The notes below the pieces were generated by a model, which worked only from the letters and a program-made list of their open reading frames with translations, was not told where the DNA came from and made no database searches. A stretch of DNA of 64,000 nucleotides from Psychromonas sp. CNPT3 (GTDB taxonomy: Bacteria; Pseudomonadota; Gammaproteobacteria; Enterobacterales; Psychromonadaceae). The DNA lies in NCBI RefSeq assembly GCF_000153405.2, contig NC_020802.1:1569883-1633882 (forward strand), read 5' to 3'. Made by a program: the position numbers and the translations under genes. Numbering within the stretch: position 1 is the first letter of the stretch; every line of letters begins with the position of its first letter. Of this stretch, positions 16,639 to 27,183 are shown one piece after another.

Positions 16639-17139
16639 TCATTTATTCCAAGGATTACTCGGATCATACGGCACTTCTTCTTGAGACGCTTTTGGTTTAT
16701 TAGCACGGCGATCTTTAGGACGATCGTAATCATTGCGTGATGCTTGGTGTTTCTGACGCTTATCTTCACTATACTGTTGATGCGCTGACGCAGCTTTCGC
16801 TTGGGAGAGTTCAATAGACTCAACCGTAAGCTCCATTGGAGAGCGGGTCACAATATGTAACGAAAACCCACGTTCACGCGGCAGTAGATCAATTTCATGA
16901 TCAAGCGGACGAGGCATACGTTTAAAACGTGATAAATAAAAATTCTCTATTTTAATACGCGCCCATTCGGTTTTTTTCAAAAACGTTAAACTACCTTCAA
17001 TAGAAGGGTTCACTTTAAAGCAGTGAAAACGCATCGCTGTATAGAGAATGGTCCAACCATAGTATTCCACTAATTCTGTGAGTAACACTTCTGTTTTTAA
17101 TCCATGTAATGGATTGTTCTTTTGTTCTTCAATATTCAT
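16639..17139 (-). CDS. VF530-family DNA-binding domain protein with charged tail
   Basis: 166 residues. The first 70 match the VF530 (COG4628) domain: NNPLHGLKTEVLLTELVEYY, CFKVNPSIEGSLTFLKKTEW and ARIKIENFYL. The rest, about 95 residues, is hydrophilic and looks disordered, rich in Lys, Arg, Gln and Asp, ending PSNPWNK. Typical VF530 proteins are only about 70-90 residues, so this tail is an extension. AGGAAAAATA precedes ATG. VF530 was described structurally as a DNA-binding fold, but its cellular role is not known to me. It lies 69 bp upstream of the rlhA-like gene on the same strand. Confidence 0.75.
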   Translation of the reverse strand: MNIEEQKNNPLHGLKTEVLLTELVEYYGWTILYTAMRFHCFKVNPSIEGSLTFLKKTEWARIKIENFYLSRFKRMPRPLDHEIDLLPRERGFSLHIVTRSPMELTVESIELSQAKAASAHQQYSEDKRQKHQASRNDYDRPKDRRANKPKASQEEVPYDPSNPWNK

Positions 17140-17289
17140 TATTTTTCCTAAACATAAAATGCGTGATCAACGCTTAAAAGCGACCCGCTACTTTGTTTTA
17201 TTTGCAGACATTCTCATGCGCGTTTACTTTAAACAAACAAGCAAATTAAACAAGGCGCGTAGTCTAACTAAAAAAAGCATCGATAGCAT

Positions 17290-18882
17290 CTAACTCACAG
17301 TATATTTTTGTAAATTGACCGGAAGATCTACGCTTTGCATTTTTAATTGATTAATGCGCTGTAAATAAGCAGCCCCTTTGAGTAAATGCATCGCAACATC
17401 GACCGCACCGCGTTTTTTATAATCTTCTAAATAAGTGCCTTTTACCCATTGATTAAATGCACCAAGACTAGGCCCAGCCCAAATTTGATAATCCATTTCA
17501 CGGCCTTTTTCACCTTCATTTGACCAGCGAGATGAAAGCCCTAAATACCAACGGAAAATTAATGCCATTTTACGTTTAGGGTGTTGCATCGCCCGTTCAA
17601 GCATTTGCGCGTCGCGCTCAGCAAAAAAGGATTGGGTGGTAGACCATACACTTTCTAAACTTTGCCTAAATATTTGTTTCTCTATTTGCTCACGCAGCGG
17701 CGCAGGGATCTCATCAATGCTATTGTAATTAACATATATCTCATAGAGTTTATTGGCGCGCATCGCAAACATAGAGCCACGTTTAACCACTTGTAACTTC
17801 ACGCCCATTTCAAACATATCGGCAGCCGGCGCCATGGTCACGTCCGCCATTTCAACGTTAGATAATAATTTACGGGTATGCTCAGAGGCGCCTGCTTCAA
17901 CGCACGCTTGATTTACCGAGCCAAGTACAATGTATGCGGCGCCCATATTAAAGGCGGCAAGCACCGCTTCTGGGGTTCCGATACCACCACCGGCACCCAC
18001 ACGTAGAAGGTCTGCATATTGATATTGTGTTTGTATTTCATCACGCAAGGCAATGATCGTCGGTAACAAGGTTAAAAAAGGACGATTATCAGTGTGTCCA
18101 CCCGAATCGGCTTCTGCCGTAATGTCATCTGCCATCGGCACTTTTAACGCCAGTTCAGCTTGTAACGGCGTTATTTTATTTTGGCTTAATAATTTATCAA
18201 GTAACTTTTGAGGTGCAGGTTGCATAAAATGACGCGCTACTTCGGTGCGTGAAATTTTCGCGATCACTTTATTTTTGATGTGCACACTGCCGTCTGCATT
18301 TTGGCTTAAGCCTGCCACGCGGTACCAAACAATATGCTCGGTTAAACCTAAATAAGCAGAGGCTTCTACCGTTTCAACGCCCAATTTTAAAAACGTTTGC
18401 ACGGCGCCACGCTCTAGCGCTTCTTCGGCAGGCGCGTGAATTAAATTAACCGCATAAGGCCCGTTTGGCAGTTGCGCTTGAATGCGTAAAATAGAGTCTT
18501 CAATGACCTGAGGGATAAGCCCAGCAGCACCAAAAGAGCAAAGCATCCCCGCTTTACCTAATGCCACCACTAATTCAACCGATGCAATGCCATTTGCCAT
18601 GGCACCACCGTGATAGGCATATTTTACATTATGCTGCTTTTTAAATTGAGGATCGCCAAGATCGGTTGCCAGTAAGGCTTGCGCAAAAGCTTGCACCGGC
18701 ACATCGCCGGTCATTGAGGTTTGTTGTAACACCCCTAAATCAGATCCCGATTGCGCAATATAAACAGGCTTATCTAAACACATTAACGCCTCTTTGATCT
18801 CGCTACTTTGAGTTTTTATCTGCGCGCTATCAACCTTCCAAGCCCAATCAATATTTTGCACTGCTAATTTTAAAACCGCCAT
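17290..18882 (-). CDS. pfaD: PfaD, FMN-dependent enoyl reductase of PUFA synthase
   Basis: About 530 residues. A TIM-barrel flavoprotein of the 2-nitropropane dioxygenase-like group; in PUFA synthases it performs the enoyl reduction step on ACP-bound intermediates. Visible blocks: HGGAMANGIASVELVVALGK, AVNLIHAP, GAGGGIGTPEAVLAAFNMGA followed by YIVLGSVNQ (phosphate binding), and the C-terminal KRKMALIFRWYLGLSSRWSN. The ATG at 18882 has GGGAAG 4 nt upstream; the frame is open to 18912 but that gives no better ribosome site. It is the last gene of the operon, 72 nt after pfaC, with a hairpin in the gap. Confidence 0.95.
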   Translation of the reverse strand: MAVLKLAVQNIDWAWKVDSAQIKTQSSEIKEALMCLDKPVYIAQSGSDLGVLQQTSMTGDVPVQAFAQALLATDLGDPQFKKQHNVKYAYHGGAMANGIASVELVVALGKAGMLCSFGAAGLIPQVIEDSILRIQAQLPNGPYAVNLIHAPAEEALERGAVQTFLKLGVETVEASAYLGLTEHIVWYRVAGLSQNADGSVHIKNKVIAKISRTEVARHFMQPAPQKLLDKLLSQNKITPLQAELALKVPMADDITAEADSGGHTDNRPFLTLLPTIIALRDEIQTQYQYADLLRVGAGGGIGTPEAVLAAFNMGAAYIVLGSVNQACVEAGASEHTRKLLSNVEMADVTMAPAADMFEMGVKLQVVKRGSMFAMRANKLYEIYVNYNSIDEIPAPLREQIEKQIFRQSLESVWSTTQSFFAERDAQMLERAMQHPKRKMALIFRWYLGLSSRWSNEGEKGREMDYQIWAGPSLGAFNQWVKGTYLEDYKKRGAVDVAMHLLKGAAYLQRINQLKMQSVDLPVNLQKYTVS

Positions 18883-18908
18883 ATCTTCCCTTTGTTTTTT
18901 GAGAGCCA

Positions 18909-18936
18909 ACACATCGCGCGCACATTGCAGCGCGAT
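18909..18936. repeat. GC-rich hairpin between pfaC and pfaD
   Basis: Arms ACATCGCGC and GCGCGATGT (9 bp, perfect) with a 10-nt loop. It has no T tract on either strand. It lies 19 nt after the pfaC stop and 26 nt before the pfaD start, where it could protect or attenuate the mRNA. Confidence 0.65.
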
Positions 18937-18954
18937 GTCTCACACTGTCTTATT

Positions 18955-21900
18955 TTATGCTTGTTCAATAATGCTCAGCACAATATCTTGCACACTATAA
19001 ATACGCAAACCATCTTTCGATAAATTGGCATTACCCACTATACGTACTTCATTATCTGTTTTAATAATTTGTGTTATATGCACATCAACACTCATTTGTT
19101 TATTAAGTGGCGTGATCTGGCCACGATATTTCCATAAAACCTTGGTTAATGGCGTGCTAAAACGCGGATTTTTAAATTGCGCCCCTAAATCATTTTTAAG
19201 TGCATACGTTTGTAATAACTCAATGATAGCTTCAACCCCTAAAGAGCCCGGCATCACTGGATCTTGATGGAAATGATAACGGAAGAACCAATCATCCGCA
19301 TCAATACAGCGTTCACCATAAATATAACCCAGTTGCTCACTGCCTCCGCCTTCAACAATCGACACTGTGTCTAAGAAGTTAAGCTGACCGCCCGCTAAAC
19401 AATACTGTTTTTTATCGTCTGCAGGGTGATAAAAAGGTAAGGCTTTATTACTTAAATCAAATACTTCAATATCTTGTGCTGCACTTTTATGCTCAATAAA
19501 CCAAGGCGTTTGTAATTCACCTTTATCCATACCTAATTGATTGGCGAGTGCGTCCGCACCAAAATAGCCGAACACCGCACTACCTTGATAGAATTTTACC
19601 TCATCAACAAAAAGATCAAAGGTAAAGCTTTGTACTATCATGCCCCCAGCCATCGTGGTGCTTAATAAGACAGATTTATTAACAATGGTTTTACCGCGTA
19701 AATCAATGTTAATAAGCAACTCACCATTGCCATCAAGATTGCGGAAAAACAGATCTTTTTCAGGATAAACAAGCGTTGTGCCCATATAGCCGGAAATAAA
19801 GCCATTGGGTTGCAATGCTATTTCCATTAAGAGTGAATAAGGGATCCAATCTTGCGCATTGTTTTTAGTAAAATACCACGCATCTGCCGGCACATAATAT
19901 TCAGCCACACAACTGGCCGGTTTCTTTAAATCTAATCGCGTGCCTTGCACGTCAATAACCTGCGTGACAACTTGTAGGTCGCCACAAGGCGTGCGCGGTG
20001 GGATGCGTCCTTTATAAACATCAAAATCTTTACCAAAACATTGAGAGATATTACCCGTCGCAAATTCAAACATATGATAAGGCGTAAAAGGCACTGTATC
20101 TGGCGTTCTGTTTTGGCCTTTATGCATCGGCGCTGAAAAATGTTTCACCGGTAATACGCCTTTTTCACGGCGCGCATGCGTATCTGACTCGACGCGCATT
20201 AAAGGACGACTTGTATTTTTAAAGGGTTGCACGCCTCGCTCATCAAACGCGAGTAAGGGATCATCAATCGCCACCGGCGCTTTCACTAACGCTTTCTTGG
20301 TGCGCATTGCGCTCTGTGGTAATTGTAGCGGATAAGGTGAGTTGGCATCTTGCTCAACCATCTCAAGGCATAGGTTTTTAAAATCAACGACCACTTTCCC
20401 GTCTAATATAATATCAACATTAGCTTTGATAAACGGACGCGGTGACATGCCCATCGCGGTGACTTCAAGGCGATAGGTTAATGTATTAACTTGCGGGGTA
20501 ACCTGACCACGACAACGCACTGTTTGCGCCTCGCCACGCATCGGCTGAAAACGCGCATTCTCTAAGTCTTTATGCATGCCAAGCCAAAGCATAAAGAACA
20601 TCGCAACTTGGCCACAACCTTCTGACATCAATGAGCCTGCCATCACTTGATCGCCTTTAAAGTGACAAGGGAAATACCAATGCTTCGGATCAATATCTTT
20701 TTGACCTTCAATAACACCCAGTCCCCAATGCCCGCCATGCGCATCAATCTTAGTAATGCGCTCAATCATTAAGAATTTCTCAGAAGAGAATTTCAGTGAC
20801 GGATTACGTCCCTGTTGATCATATTCAGATCCCATACAGGCACTGATGTTACCTTTGACCAATTGCATCATTTTTGCGCGATCATAATAAGTATTCTGAT
20901 TTGGGATCAGCGCATTAAACGTCGATTTTTTCGCTGTGGCAAATTCACGTTTATCTTTGTCGTTATGTACCACACCCTTGCCATCTGCAAGCTCAGCATC
21001 GGTAAAGAAACCCGCACAACCATTGCGCATGATCAGTACTTTTTTGTCTCCGACATAACAATCGTAATGGAAAAAGAACAGCAATTGTTCGCCATTTTTT
21101 GCATACGAGTCAATATGGATCTCATAACGTAATGTTTCGCCGCCAAAAGACATCTCTTCTAAAAAGGTTAACTCACAATCCAGTAAACGATAAATACGCT
21201 CACTTTTATTTTGAAAATCAATACCAATGTAGGAGATCAACATCAAATCACATTGTCCCGACTCCACGGCAACAGACCAAGGGATCTGCCCATCAATTAA
21301 AAAGGGAGCATCGACTGGAATATCATATTCGGTAAACATCGATGATTTTTTATATTCATGTATTTGTGCGTCGAGTTTGGTTACCCGACTCACTAAAAGA
21401 TAATCGGTGGTTGGCAAACGCACACGCCGTGCATAACTGTCGATAATTTTATATTCCGATCCAAATACCTTACTAATATCACCTTCTGCAAACTCAATAA
21501 GCGCAGCTTGATCATAAAGTACCTTCTCAGGCTGATTAAAGCGCTCAATAAGTTGTAATGGCGGATAATGATAAGCACTCAAAATCTCAGGTGCTGCGGT
21601 GAGAGTTGAAATCGTGGCAGCTTGATGATCGCCACTTAACGCGTTCACTTGTAATTTTATCATGGCGGCAATTTGCTCGCCCGCGACTTTTCGCGCCTCA
21701 ATAAAAGCACGTTGCGCGTCTGCTTGTTGATATATTTCAGCACTGATCTTAGTTTTAACTTGCGACGTCATGGTAGCTTCCGGTGGAGTAAGGGTTAATG
21801 CGCTTAATGGCGCCTTTTTAGTGACTTTTAATAGGTCAATATCAACACGGTTAGATAGCGTGCTCGCGGGTTTATTTTGTAATTGTTGCTTAATAGTTTC

Positions 21901-24621
21901 AAAAACGCGCATTGAGCGCGCGTCAACAATCGTTTGTTTAATATCGGCGCCGCCAAGATAAATCGGTTTCACTAACGAAAATGCGCTTTTTTTACTGACA
22001 ACATGCGCAAGTTTTCGCATAGGCTCTGCATTTGAAACAAGCAGATGCGCACAGCTCATATCATGACCTAAACCATTAATCGCGACCTGTTTTGCCTGTT
22101 TTGAATTCACTAAAAGCGCCGATTTTATTAAGCTAAACATACCTGATGCATTAAAAAGATGACCAATTTGACGCTTAACCGAATCGGGTTTAACGTGCGG
22201 GTAAAGTTGCGTAAAGGCTTCTGTCTCCGCAGCATTATCTGCTTCAAAACCACTGGCAAAGGCTTCCACATGATCTATCTCGTTGGCGCTGATGCTTGCT
22301 AATTGGCACGCCTTTGCGCTCGCTTTTTTGATGGCTTTGGCATCACTGCCGGGTGCAAAACTAATTGCGTCAAGTTGCGCGTAACGTGCATCATTGAGCT
22401 CACTACGACGTAATACAATGGCGCCCGCACCTTCACCGAGTAACCACTCTTTATTACGCAGCGGATCAGCATGGCTTGATGCATTTTCACTGACTGGGCC
22501 ATAGCGCTGACGCAAACTGACATTTTCAAATGATCCCGCCAAATCAACACTGGCAATCAACACCGCTTCAACATCCGAGGTTGCAAATAAGCTTTGCGCA
22601 ATTTGTAAGCAACGATAAACAGAGTTCTCTTCACTTGAAACCGTAAAAGCGGGCCCTGAAAAGTCCCACAATGCAGAGATACGCGACGCCATTAAGTTAC
22701 CAATAAAACTCGTATATTGGTTTAACTGCGCTGGCGATGCAATGCTCTCTTTGGCAATATTAATAAGCTCTGCGCGTTGCAGCTCCGTTAATGTAATGCC
22801 CTGCTCTTTTAAGCTTTGCTCAATTTGCGTACTTAAATTAACGCGTCCACGATATTGATGAATATCGAGCTCCATGCCCATTGCCACGAGTACGGCAACA
22901 TTACTCCCTTCTGTTAACGCCCCATCTTTGGCTGCATTATCAGCCACTTTCATCATCATTAATTGTTGCGGTATCAAACAATCTTGCGCATTAGGTGGCA
23001 CTTTAAAACGTAAGAAGTCGATATCAAACTTTTCAATATAGCCACCTTTCGGCGCTTTCTTTAAGCCTAACGTACGCATCACTTGTGCGTCATTTTGTAT
23101 GCCTTTCCAACGCTTCGGTGGTAATTCTATAAATGTGTTTTTATTGCTTTTGAGTAACGCGTCAAATGCCACAATCGAGTCAACACCCGAAAGTAAACAG
23201 TCCATGCCCACAATACTCATTAATGCACGTGGCTTAGGCTGATTAAAACGTTTAATAAAGGGTGCGTCTGCGCCCTCTAATACCAAATGTGCATTACTGC
23301 CCCCAAAACCAAAAACGCTCACGCCGGCAACGAGAGGCTTGCCATTTTTGCTTTCCCAGTTCACGGTATCCGTTGGGATTTGTGCTTGTGTTAAATAACC
23401 AAGCTTGGTTTTAATGGCATTTTTTAAACTGATCGTGGCAGGAATTTTACCCTTATTGAGCGCATAAATAGCTTTCGTCATGCCGGGCATGCCGGCAGCT
23501 GTCAATAAGTGTCCTAAGTTTGATTTGGCCGAGCCTAATAAAGGTTTAGTGTTATATTTAGAAAAGAAAACCTCCATTGAATTAAGCTCAACGTTATCGC
23601 CTTTTGGCGTCCCCGTCGTATGGCATTCGATATAGCCAACATCGCTCGGTGACACATTCGCATCCGCATAAGCGCGCTCATAAGCAAGTACCTGCCCTTT
23701 GCTACTCGGACTTAAAATAAACTCCCCTTTGCCATCATTAGATAAGGCGCCACCTTTAATAATAGCGTGAATAGTATCGCCATCACGCAGTGCGTCACTG
23801 TGGCGTTTTAACACCATCATGCCCGCGCCTTCGCCGGCAAAAAGGCCTTTTGAGGCACTATCAAACGGGGCGTGTTTATTATTATCTGGAAACGCTTGGA
23901 AAATAGAGAAGCCCATGTTCACAAACATAGGATCAGCCCCGGATACTGCGCCCGCAAGCATCATATCTGCCTCACCCGTATGCAGCATGTCACATGCAAG
24001 CTTCAAGCTATAACAAGATGATGCACAAGCGGCATCTAAAGAGAAATGCGCCCCACCTAAACCGGCTACTTTTGCCAATAATGCTGAGGGATAACCCGCG
24101 ATCAATGCATTATCTGCTTCAATCTTTCTCGGCGCCGTGAAGTTTTTCAATTTAAAGTCACGGTGCGTAATGCTTTGCAGTGCTTGCTCTACGACGTGAT
24201 GATAAAAAGGTAAAAACAGATGATTGGACGACCGCGTAGGAAACGATAAATTACCCAAGATCAGTCCACATTGTTGCAAACTCGCACTGCCCCAATAGCC
24301 CGCATTTTTTAAGGCCTGCTCGGTAACATATAAGCCCCATTTATTGAGTTCATCGAGTCCCATTAAGTAATCAGCATCAAAACCATGATCCACAAAGGAG
24401 GAAACATCAAAGTTAAAGTTACGAATATAACCACCGTACATACAATAAAATTTATCGACGTCACCTTTTTTACCCAAATATTCTAAGGGATCAACGCCCA
24501 TCTCTTGCTCAGTGATCTTACTGCGTAGATCTTGCTTGTTTAATAACTGCTCCCAAAACGCATCCGGCTGACTGGATCCTGGGAAAAGATTTGCAATACC
24601 TACAATGGCTATGTTTTCCAT
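18955..24621 (-). CDS. pfaC: PfaC, PUFA synthase subunit with KS, CLF and dehydratase domains
   Basis: About 1888 residues. The order is ketosynthase (about 1-450; active-site Cys in DAACASSCYS near 197; HTTGTPKGD; NLGHLLTAAG), a chain-length-factor-like KS (about 465-880) in which the Cys is replaced (TVSSEENSVYR near 665), then FabA-like hot-dog dehydratase domains (GSLMSEGCGQVAMFF near 1330 and DPVMPGSLGVEAIIELLQ near 1790). It condenses and dehydrates intermediates carried by the PfaA ACPs and sets double bonds. ATG at 24621 is preceded by AGAGAG. It is somewhat shorter than the roughly 2000-residue Shewanella PfaC as I recall it. The gene follows pfaB after 126 nt containing a tandem repeat. 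Confidence 0.95.
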   Translation of the reverse strand: MENIAIVGIANLFPGSSQPDAFWEQLLNKQDLRSKITEQEMGVDPLEYLGKKGDVDKFYCMYGGYIRNFNFDVSSFVDHGFDADYLMGLDELNKWGLYVTEQALKNAGYWGSASLQQCGLILGNLSFPTRSSNHLFLPFYHHVVEQALQSITHRDFKLKNFTAPRKIEADNALIAGYPSALLAKVAGLGGAHFSLDAACASSCYSLKLACDMLHTGEADMMLAGAVSGADPMFVNMGFSIFQAFPDNNKHAPFDSASKGLFAGEGAGMMVLKRHSDALRDGDTIHAIIKGGALSNDGKGEFILSPSSKGQVLAYERAYADANVSPSDVGYIECHTTGTPKGDNVELNSMEVFFSKYNTKPLLGSAKSNLGHLLTAAGMPGMTKAIYALNKGKIPATISLKNAIKTKLGYLTQAQIPTDTVNWESKNGKPLVAGVSVFGFGGSNAHLVLEGADAPFIKRFNQPKPRALMSIVGMDCLLSGVDSIVAFDALLKSNKNTFIELPPKRWKGIQNDAQVMRTLGLKKAPKGGYIEKFDIDFLRFKVPPNAQDCLIPQQLMMMKVADNAAKDGALTEGSNVAVLVAMGMELDIHQYRGRVNLSTQIEQSLKEQGITLTELQRAELINIAKESIASPAQLNQYTSFIGNLMASRISALWDFSGPAFTVSSEENSVYRCLQIAQSLFATSDVEAVLIASVDLAGSFENVSLRQRYGPVSENASSHADPLRNKEWLLGEGAGAIVLRRSELNDARYAQLDAISFAPGSDAKAIKKASAKACQLASISANEIDHVEAFASGFEADNAAETEAFTQLYPHVKPDSVKRQIGHLFNASGMFSLIKSALLVNSKQAKQVAINGLGHDMSCAHLLVSNAEPMRKLAHVVSKKSAFSLVKPIYLGGADIKQTIVDARSMRVFETIKQQLQNKPASTLSNRVDIDLLKVTKKAPLSALTLTPPEATMTSQVKTKISAEIYQQADAQRAFIEARKVAGEQIAAMIKLQVNALSGDHQAATISTLTAAPEILSAYHYPPLQLIERFNQPEKVLYDQAALIEFAEGDISKVFGSEYKIIDSYARRVRLPTTDYLLVSRVTKLDAQIHEYKKSSMFTEYDIPVDAPFLIDGQIPWSVAVESGQCDLMLISYIGIDFQNKSERIYRLLDCELTFLEEMSFGGETLRYEIHIDSYAKNGEQLLFFFHYDCYVGDKKVLIMRNGCAGFFTDAELADGKGVVHNDKDKREFATAKKSTFNALIPNQNTYYDRAKMMQLVKGNISACMGSEYDQQGRNPSLKFSSEKFLMIERITKIDAHGGHWGLGVIEGQKDIDPKHWYFPCHFKGDQVMAGSLMSEGCGQVAMFFMLWLGMHKDLENARFQPMRGEAQTVRCRGQVTPQVNTLTYRLEVTAMGMSPRPFIKANVDIILDGKVVVDFKNLCLEMVEQDANSPYPLQLPQSAMRTKKALVKAPVAIDDPLLAFDERGVQPFKNTSRPLMRVESDTHARREKGVLPVKHFSAPMHKGQNRTPDTVPFTPYHMFEFATGNISQCFGKDFDVYKGRIPPRTPCGDLQVVTQVIDVQGTRLDLKKPASCVAEYYVPADAWYFTKNNAQDWIPYSLLMEIALQPNGFISGYMGTTLVYPEKDLFFRNLDGNGELLINIDLRGKTIVNKSVLLSTTMAGGMIVQSFTFDLFVDEVKFYQGSAVFGYFGADALANQLGMDKGELQTPWFIEHKSAAQDIEVFDLSNKALPFYHPADDKKQYCLAGGQLNFLDTVSIVEGGGSEQLGYIYGERCIDADDWFFRYHFHQDPVMPGSLGVEAIIELLQTYALKNDLGAQFKNPRFSTPLTKVLWKYRGQITPLNKQMSVDVHITQIIKTDNEVRIVGNANLSKDGLRIYSVQDIVLSIIEQA

Positions 24622-24700
24622 AAATTCTCTCTTTTGTAACAGCAAATAGGCTTGTGTCTCTCACCTGTGTGGTCGACATCGAAGCACATTTTTTTTTATT

Positions 24701-24756
24701 ATTTATTATTTAACATTTATTATTTAACATTTATTATTTAACATTTACTATTTAAT
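24701..24756. repeat. 14-bp tandem repeat between pfaB and pfaC
   Basis: Three perfect head-to-tail copies of ATTTATTATTTAAC (24701-24714, 24715-24728, 24729-24742) and a degenerate fourth that includes the pfaB stop codon (24748-24750). Confidence 0.92.
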
Positions 24757-27183
24757 TAATGACCCACTAAAAAAGCGATCAATGTTCAGGGTGACACCAA
24801 AACTTAATAATTTTGCCACCGCGCGCAGCAAAGTCAGATGCTGATCGGTGCCTTTTACGTTTACTGGCACACTGATATGTGCACTTTGTGTTTGCTCTTT
24901 TAATATTTTATCGGTCCAACCTGACAGCGAACGGCCCGCCCCCATCTCAATATAAACATTGACGTCTTTTTTCGCTAACGTATTAATTAATCGAGGAAAA
25001 TCCACTGGCGAGCATAAACCCTTAGCGATGCTAATGGAAATTGCTTTTTGGTGCTGAGGGATAGGTAAATAACACGAACTAGATAACATCTTCGTGCTAA
25101 TGCGCGCATTCACGGGCATCGAATATAACGCCAGCATCTCATCATATTGTAAAGTTGCCGGTGCGCAGTGAATTGCGTTTGTCATATTAAGCGCTATCGC
25201 GCGCACCCCTAAGCGTTTGCATAGCGCCAAACAATGCTCAGGAAAACCGGCTATCAACAGGCTCGAAGGCGTATTAATAATGGTAATATAGACGCGATCA
25301 GAGGCGTTAATGGCTGCGCTTACTTGTGCATGGTTACCTTTAATGGCATACGTTTCCCAAATTGGCGCCGCCTTTTCATCAATACTATCACTGAGTTTCC
25401 AGAGCTTACGTACGCTACGTAATTCATTAGATAATTGATGATTAAAGGTGTCTGAATGCGCTAAACGTGCACTCATATCGCCAGGGCGTTGCCAGCAACC
25501 AAGGGCTGCAAACATACTCACCTCACCCATACTGTAACCACAAGCATGGGTCGCTTTTACCTGTAAAACTTGCTCAAAAATAGCGGTCAAAACGCACGCA
25601 TAGCCCACACCTGCTTCGGCAATGTTTGCCAATTCATTGCGTAAATCTAAATCTAATTTATTTAGCTCTGCAACGCTAAGCGCGCAGATACTGCGTGGAT
25701 TTAATAACCGGTCTTTAAGCGCTTCACTAATATTGCTTGAAAGCGCTAAAACGTTAGGGTAAATCTCCGGAAACATTTGCAGTAACAAGGTGCCAAAACC
25801 AATATAGGTCGCACCAATACCGGGGTATAAAAAAGCGACATTTGCATTTTCATCCGGGGTGCTTGAAAAATAACTGCCCTTAGGGGTTTTCCACGGCGTT
25901 TTATTGATAAATGCTTGGCCAATACCACGTAATGCTAATGCTTTTTCTGCGCTCAATTGCGCCATTGAATCGGCAATTAACACTAAGGTATAACGCTGTT
26001 TTTGCAGTTGATAGCGACTATATAACTCACCCGCCAGGGCGTTAAAAGAGGCTAGCTGATTGAGTGCACTCGATGTATCAAGTGTCTTTAATTTATCTAT
26101 TAATGCATCAACATTGTCTGCACTGATAATAAATAAGCGATTAGGTAAGTGACTATTAAAACCATTTTGATGCACTAAGCCATCTTCATGGGCGCTCATT
26201 ATTAAATGCGTATACTGCGTCTCATCTAATAAACTCAGCGCATTATGGCGCACTTTATCAGCCTCGTTACTAAAGACGGGGGCAGCTTTTGCCAAAAAAT
26301 AAAAAGGAGAGTCTTGCCAAGCAGCTAACGCGTTATCGATTGGCCCGTCCCAATTAACGATAGCCGGACGATAGCGTTGATATAAAGCCAGTGCGCTATG
26401 CATTAATGCCATCAGTTGCGATAAATCAGCATTGTCACCTAACACACTCTTTTGACAACTGATTGCCGTGTGCATTTTTTCGGTGTGCTGATATGCCTGC
26501 AAAATACCTTGTTGCTCGGCGTCTCTTAAACTTGTCTGCGAACAGGCAGAGACTTCCAGCGTACAAATATCCCGACTGTTTAAATCATTATGGCGCAGCG
26601 ACGTTGTAATAATATTTTCGATATTATCACGCGATCCCCATGCCATATTATCAAGCGTTGCATAACAGGTGCAGGCAGACTCAAGGGCTACTTGTGTATT
26701 CATTAATAAGACGCAAGCGGCGCCTTGGCGTTTACTATAATGGCTAAAATCACGCGAAAAACTGATATTGGCAGGTGCATCGAGCGCCTCATCAATATCT
26801 GACATAGCAATGATCAAAACGCGACGCGTATTAAGCGCGCCTTTTTTTGTAATAGCCGATGCGCGTATTAACGCCTCGGTAAGCGTGCGCGTAGACTCAG
26901 TTTGCACATGTTGCTGCTTTATCAAAGTAGACAGAGGCTCACTAAATGTGCCAATCAGTAGCACCACGACTTGATCGCTTACTAATGCGTTGGCGCGCAG
27001 CACTTCATCTATCAAATCCAAAACAGCAGGCGCTGCATCCGTAACGGGCATATCGCCCTCAGGCAGCGTTAAACGCGTCCCGACATAAAGCGCGGTTGCA
27101 ACATTATCAATGCCCGGAGCCCCCGTAAACGTGCTGGCAAAGCCAACCACGGATAAGGGTAAATGGATCACCTGCGCAGTCAC
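24748..27183 (-). CDS. pfaB: PfaB, acyltransferase subunit of PUFA synthase
   Basis: 811 residues. The first 400 or so look like a degenerate ketosynthase-like region without a recognisable active site. The C-terminal half is an acyltransferase: NVAFLYPGIGATYIGFG opens the domain, the nucleophilic Ser lies in CGYSMGEVSMFAALG (near residue 548), and the motif INTPSSLLIAGFP and EMGAGRSLSGW follow. In related clusters PfaB influences whether EPA or DHA is the final product; that cannot be read from sequence alone here. It starts with GTG, whose G is the last base of the pfaA stop (TAGTG), so translation depends on pfaA. Confidence 0.92.
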   Translation of the reverse strand: MTAQVIHLPLSVVGFASTFTGAPGIDNVATALYVGTRLTLPEGDMPVTDAAPAVLDLIDEVLRANALVSDQVVVLLIGTFSEPLSTLIKQQHVQTESTRTLTEALIRASAITKKGALNTRRVLIIAMSDIDEALDAPANISFSRDFSHYSKRQGAACVLLMNTQVALESACTCYATLDNMAWGSRDNIENIITTSLRHNDLNSRDICTLEVSACSQTSLRDAEQQGILQAYQHTEKMHTAISCQKSVLGDNADLSQLMALMHSALALYQRYRPAIVNWDGPIDNALAAWQDSPFYFLAKAAPVFSNEADKVRHNALSLLDETQYTHLIMSAHEDGLVHQNGFNSHLPNRLFIISADNVDALIDKLKTLDTSSALNQLASFNALAGELYSRYQLQKQRYTLVLIADSMAQLSAEKALALRGIGQAFINKTPWKTPKGSYFSSTPDENANVAFLYPGIGATYIGFGTLLLQMFPEIYPNVLALSSNISEALKDRLLNPRSICALSVAELNKLDLDLRNELANIAEAGVGYACVLTAIFEQVLQVKATHACGYSMGEVSMFAALGCWQRPGDMSARLAHSDTFNHQLSNELRSVRKLWKLSDSIDEKAAPIWETYAIKGNHAQVSAAINASDRVYITIINTPSSLLIAGFPEHCLALCKRLGVRAIALNMTNAIHCAPATLQYDEMLALYSMPVNARISTKMLSSSCYLPIPQHQKAISISIAKGLCSPVDFPRLINTLAKKDVNVYIEMGAGRSLSGWTDKILKEQTQSAHISVPVNVKGTDQHLTLLRAVAKLLSFGVTLNIDRFFSGSLIK

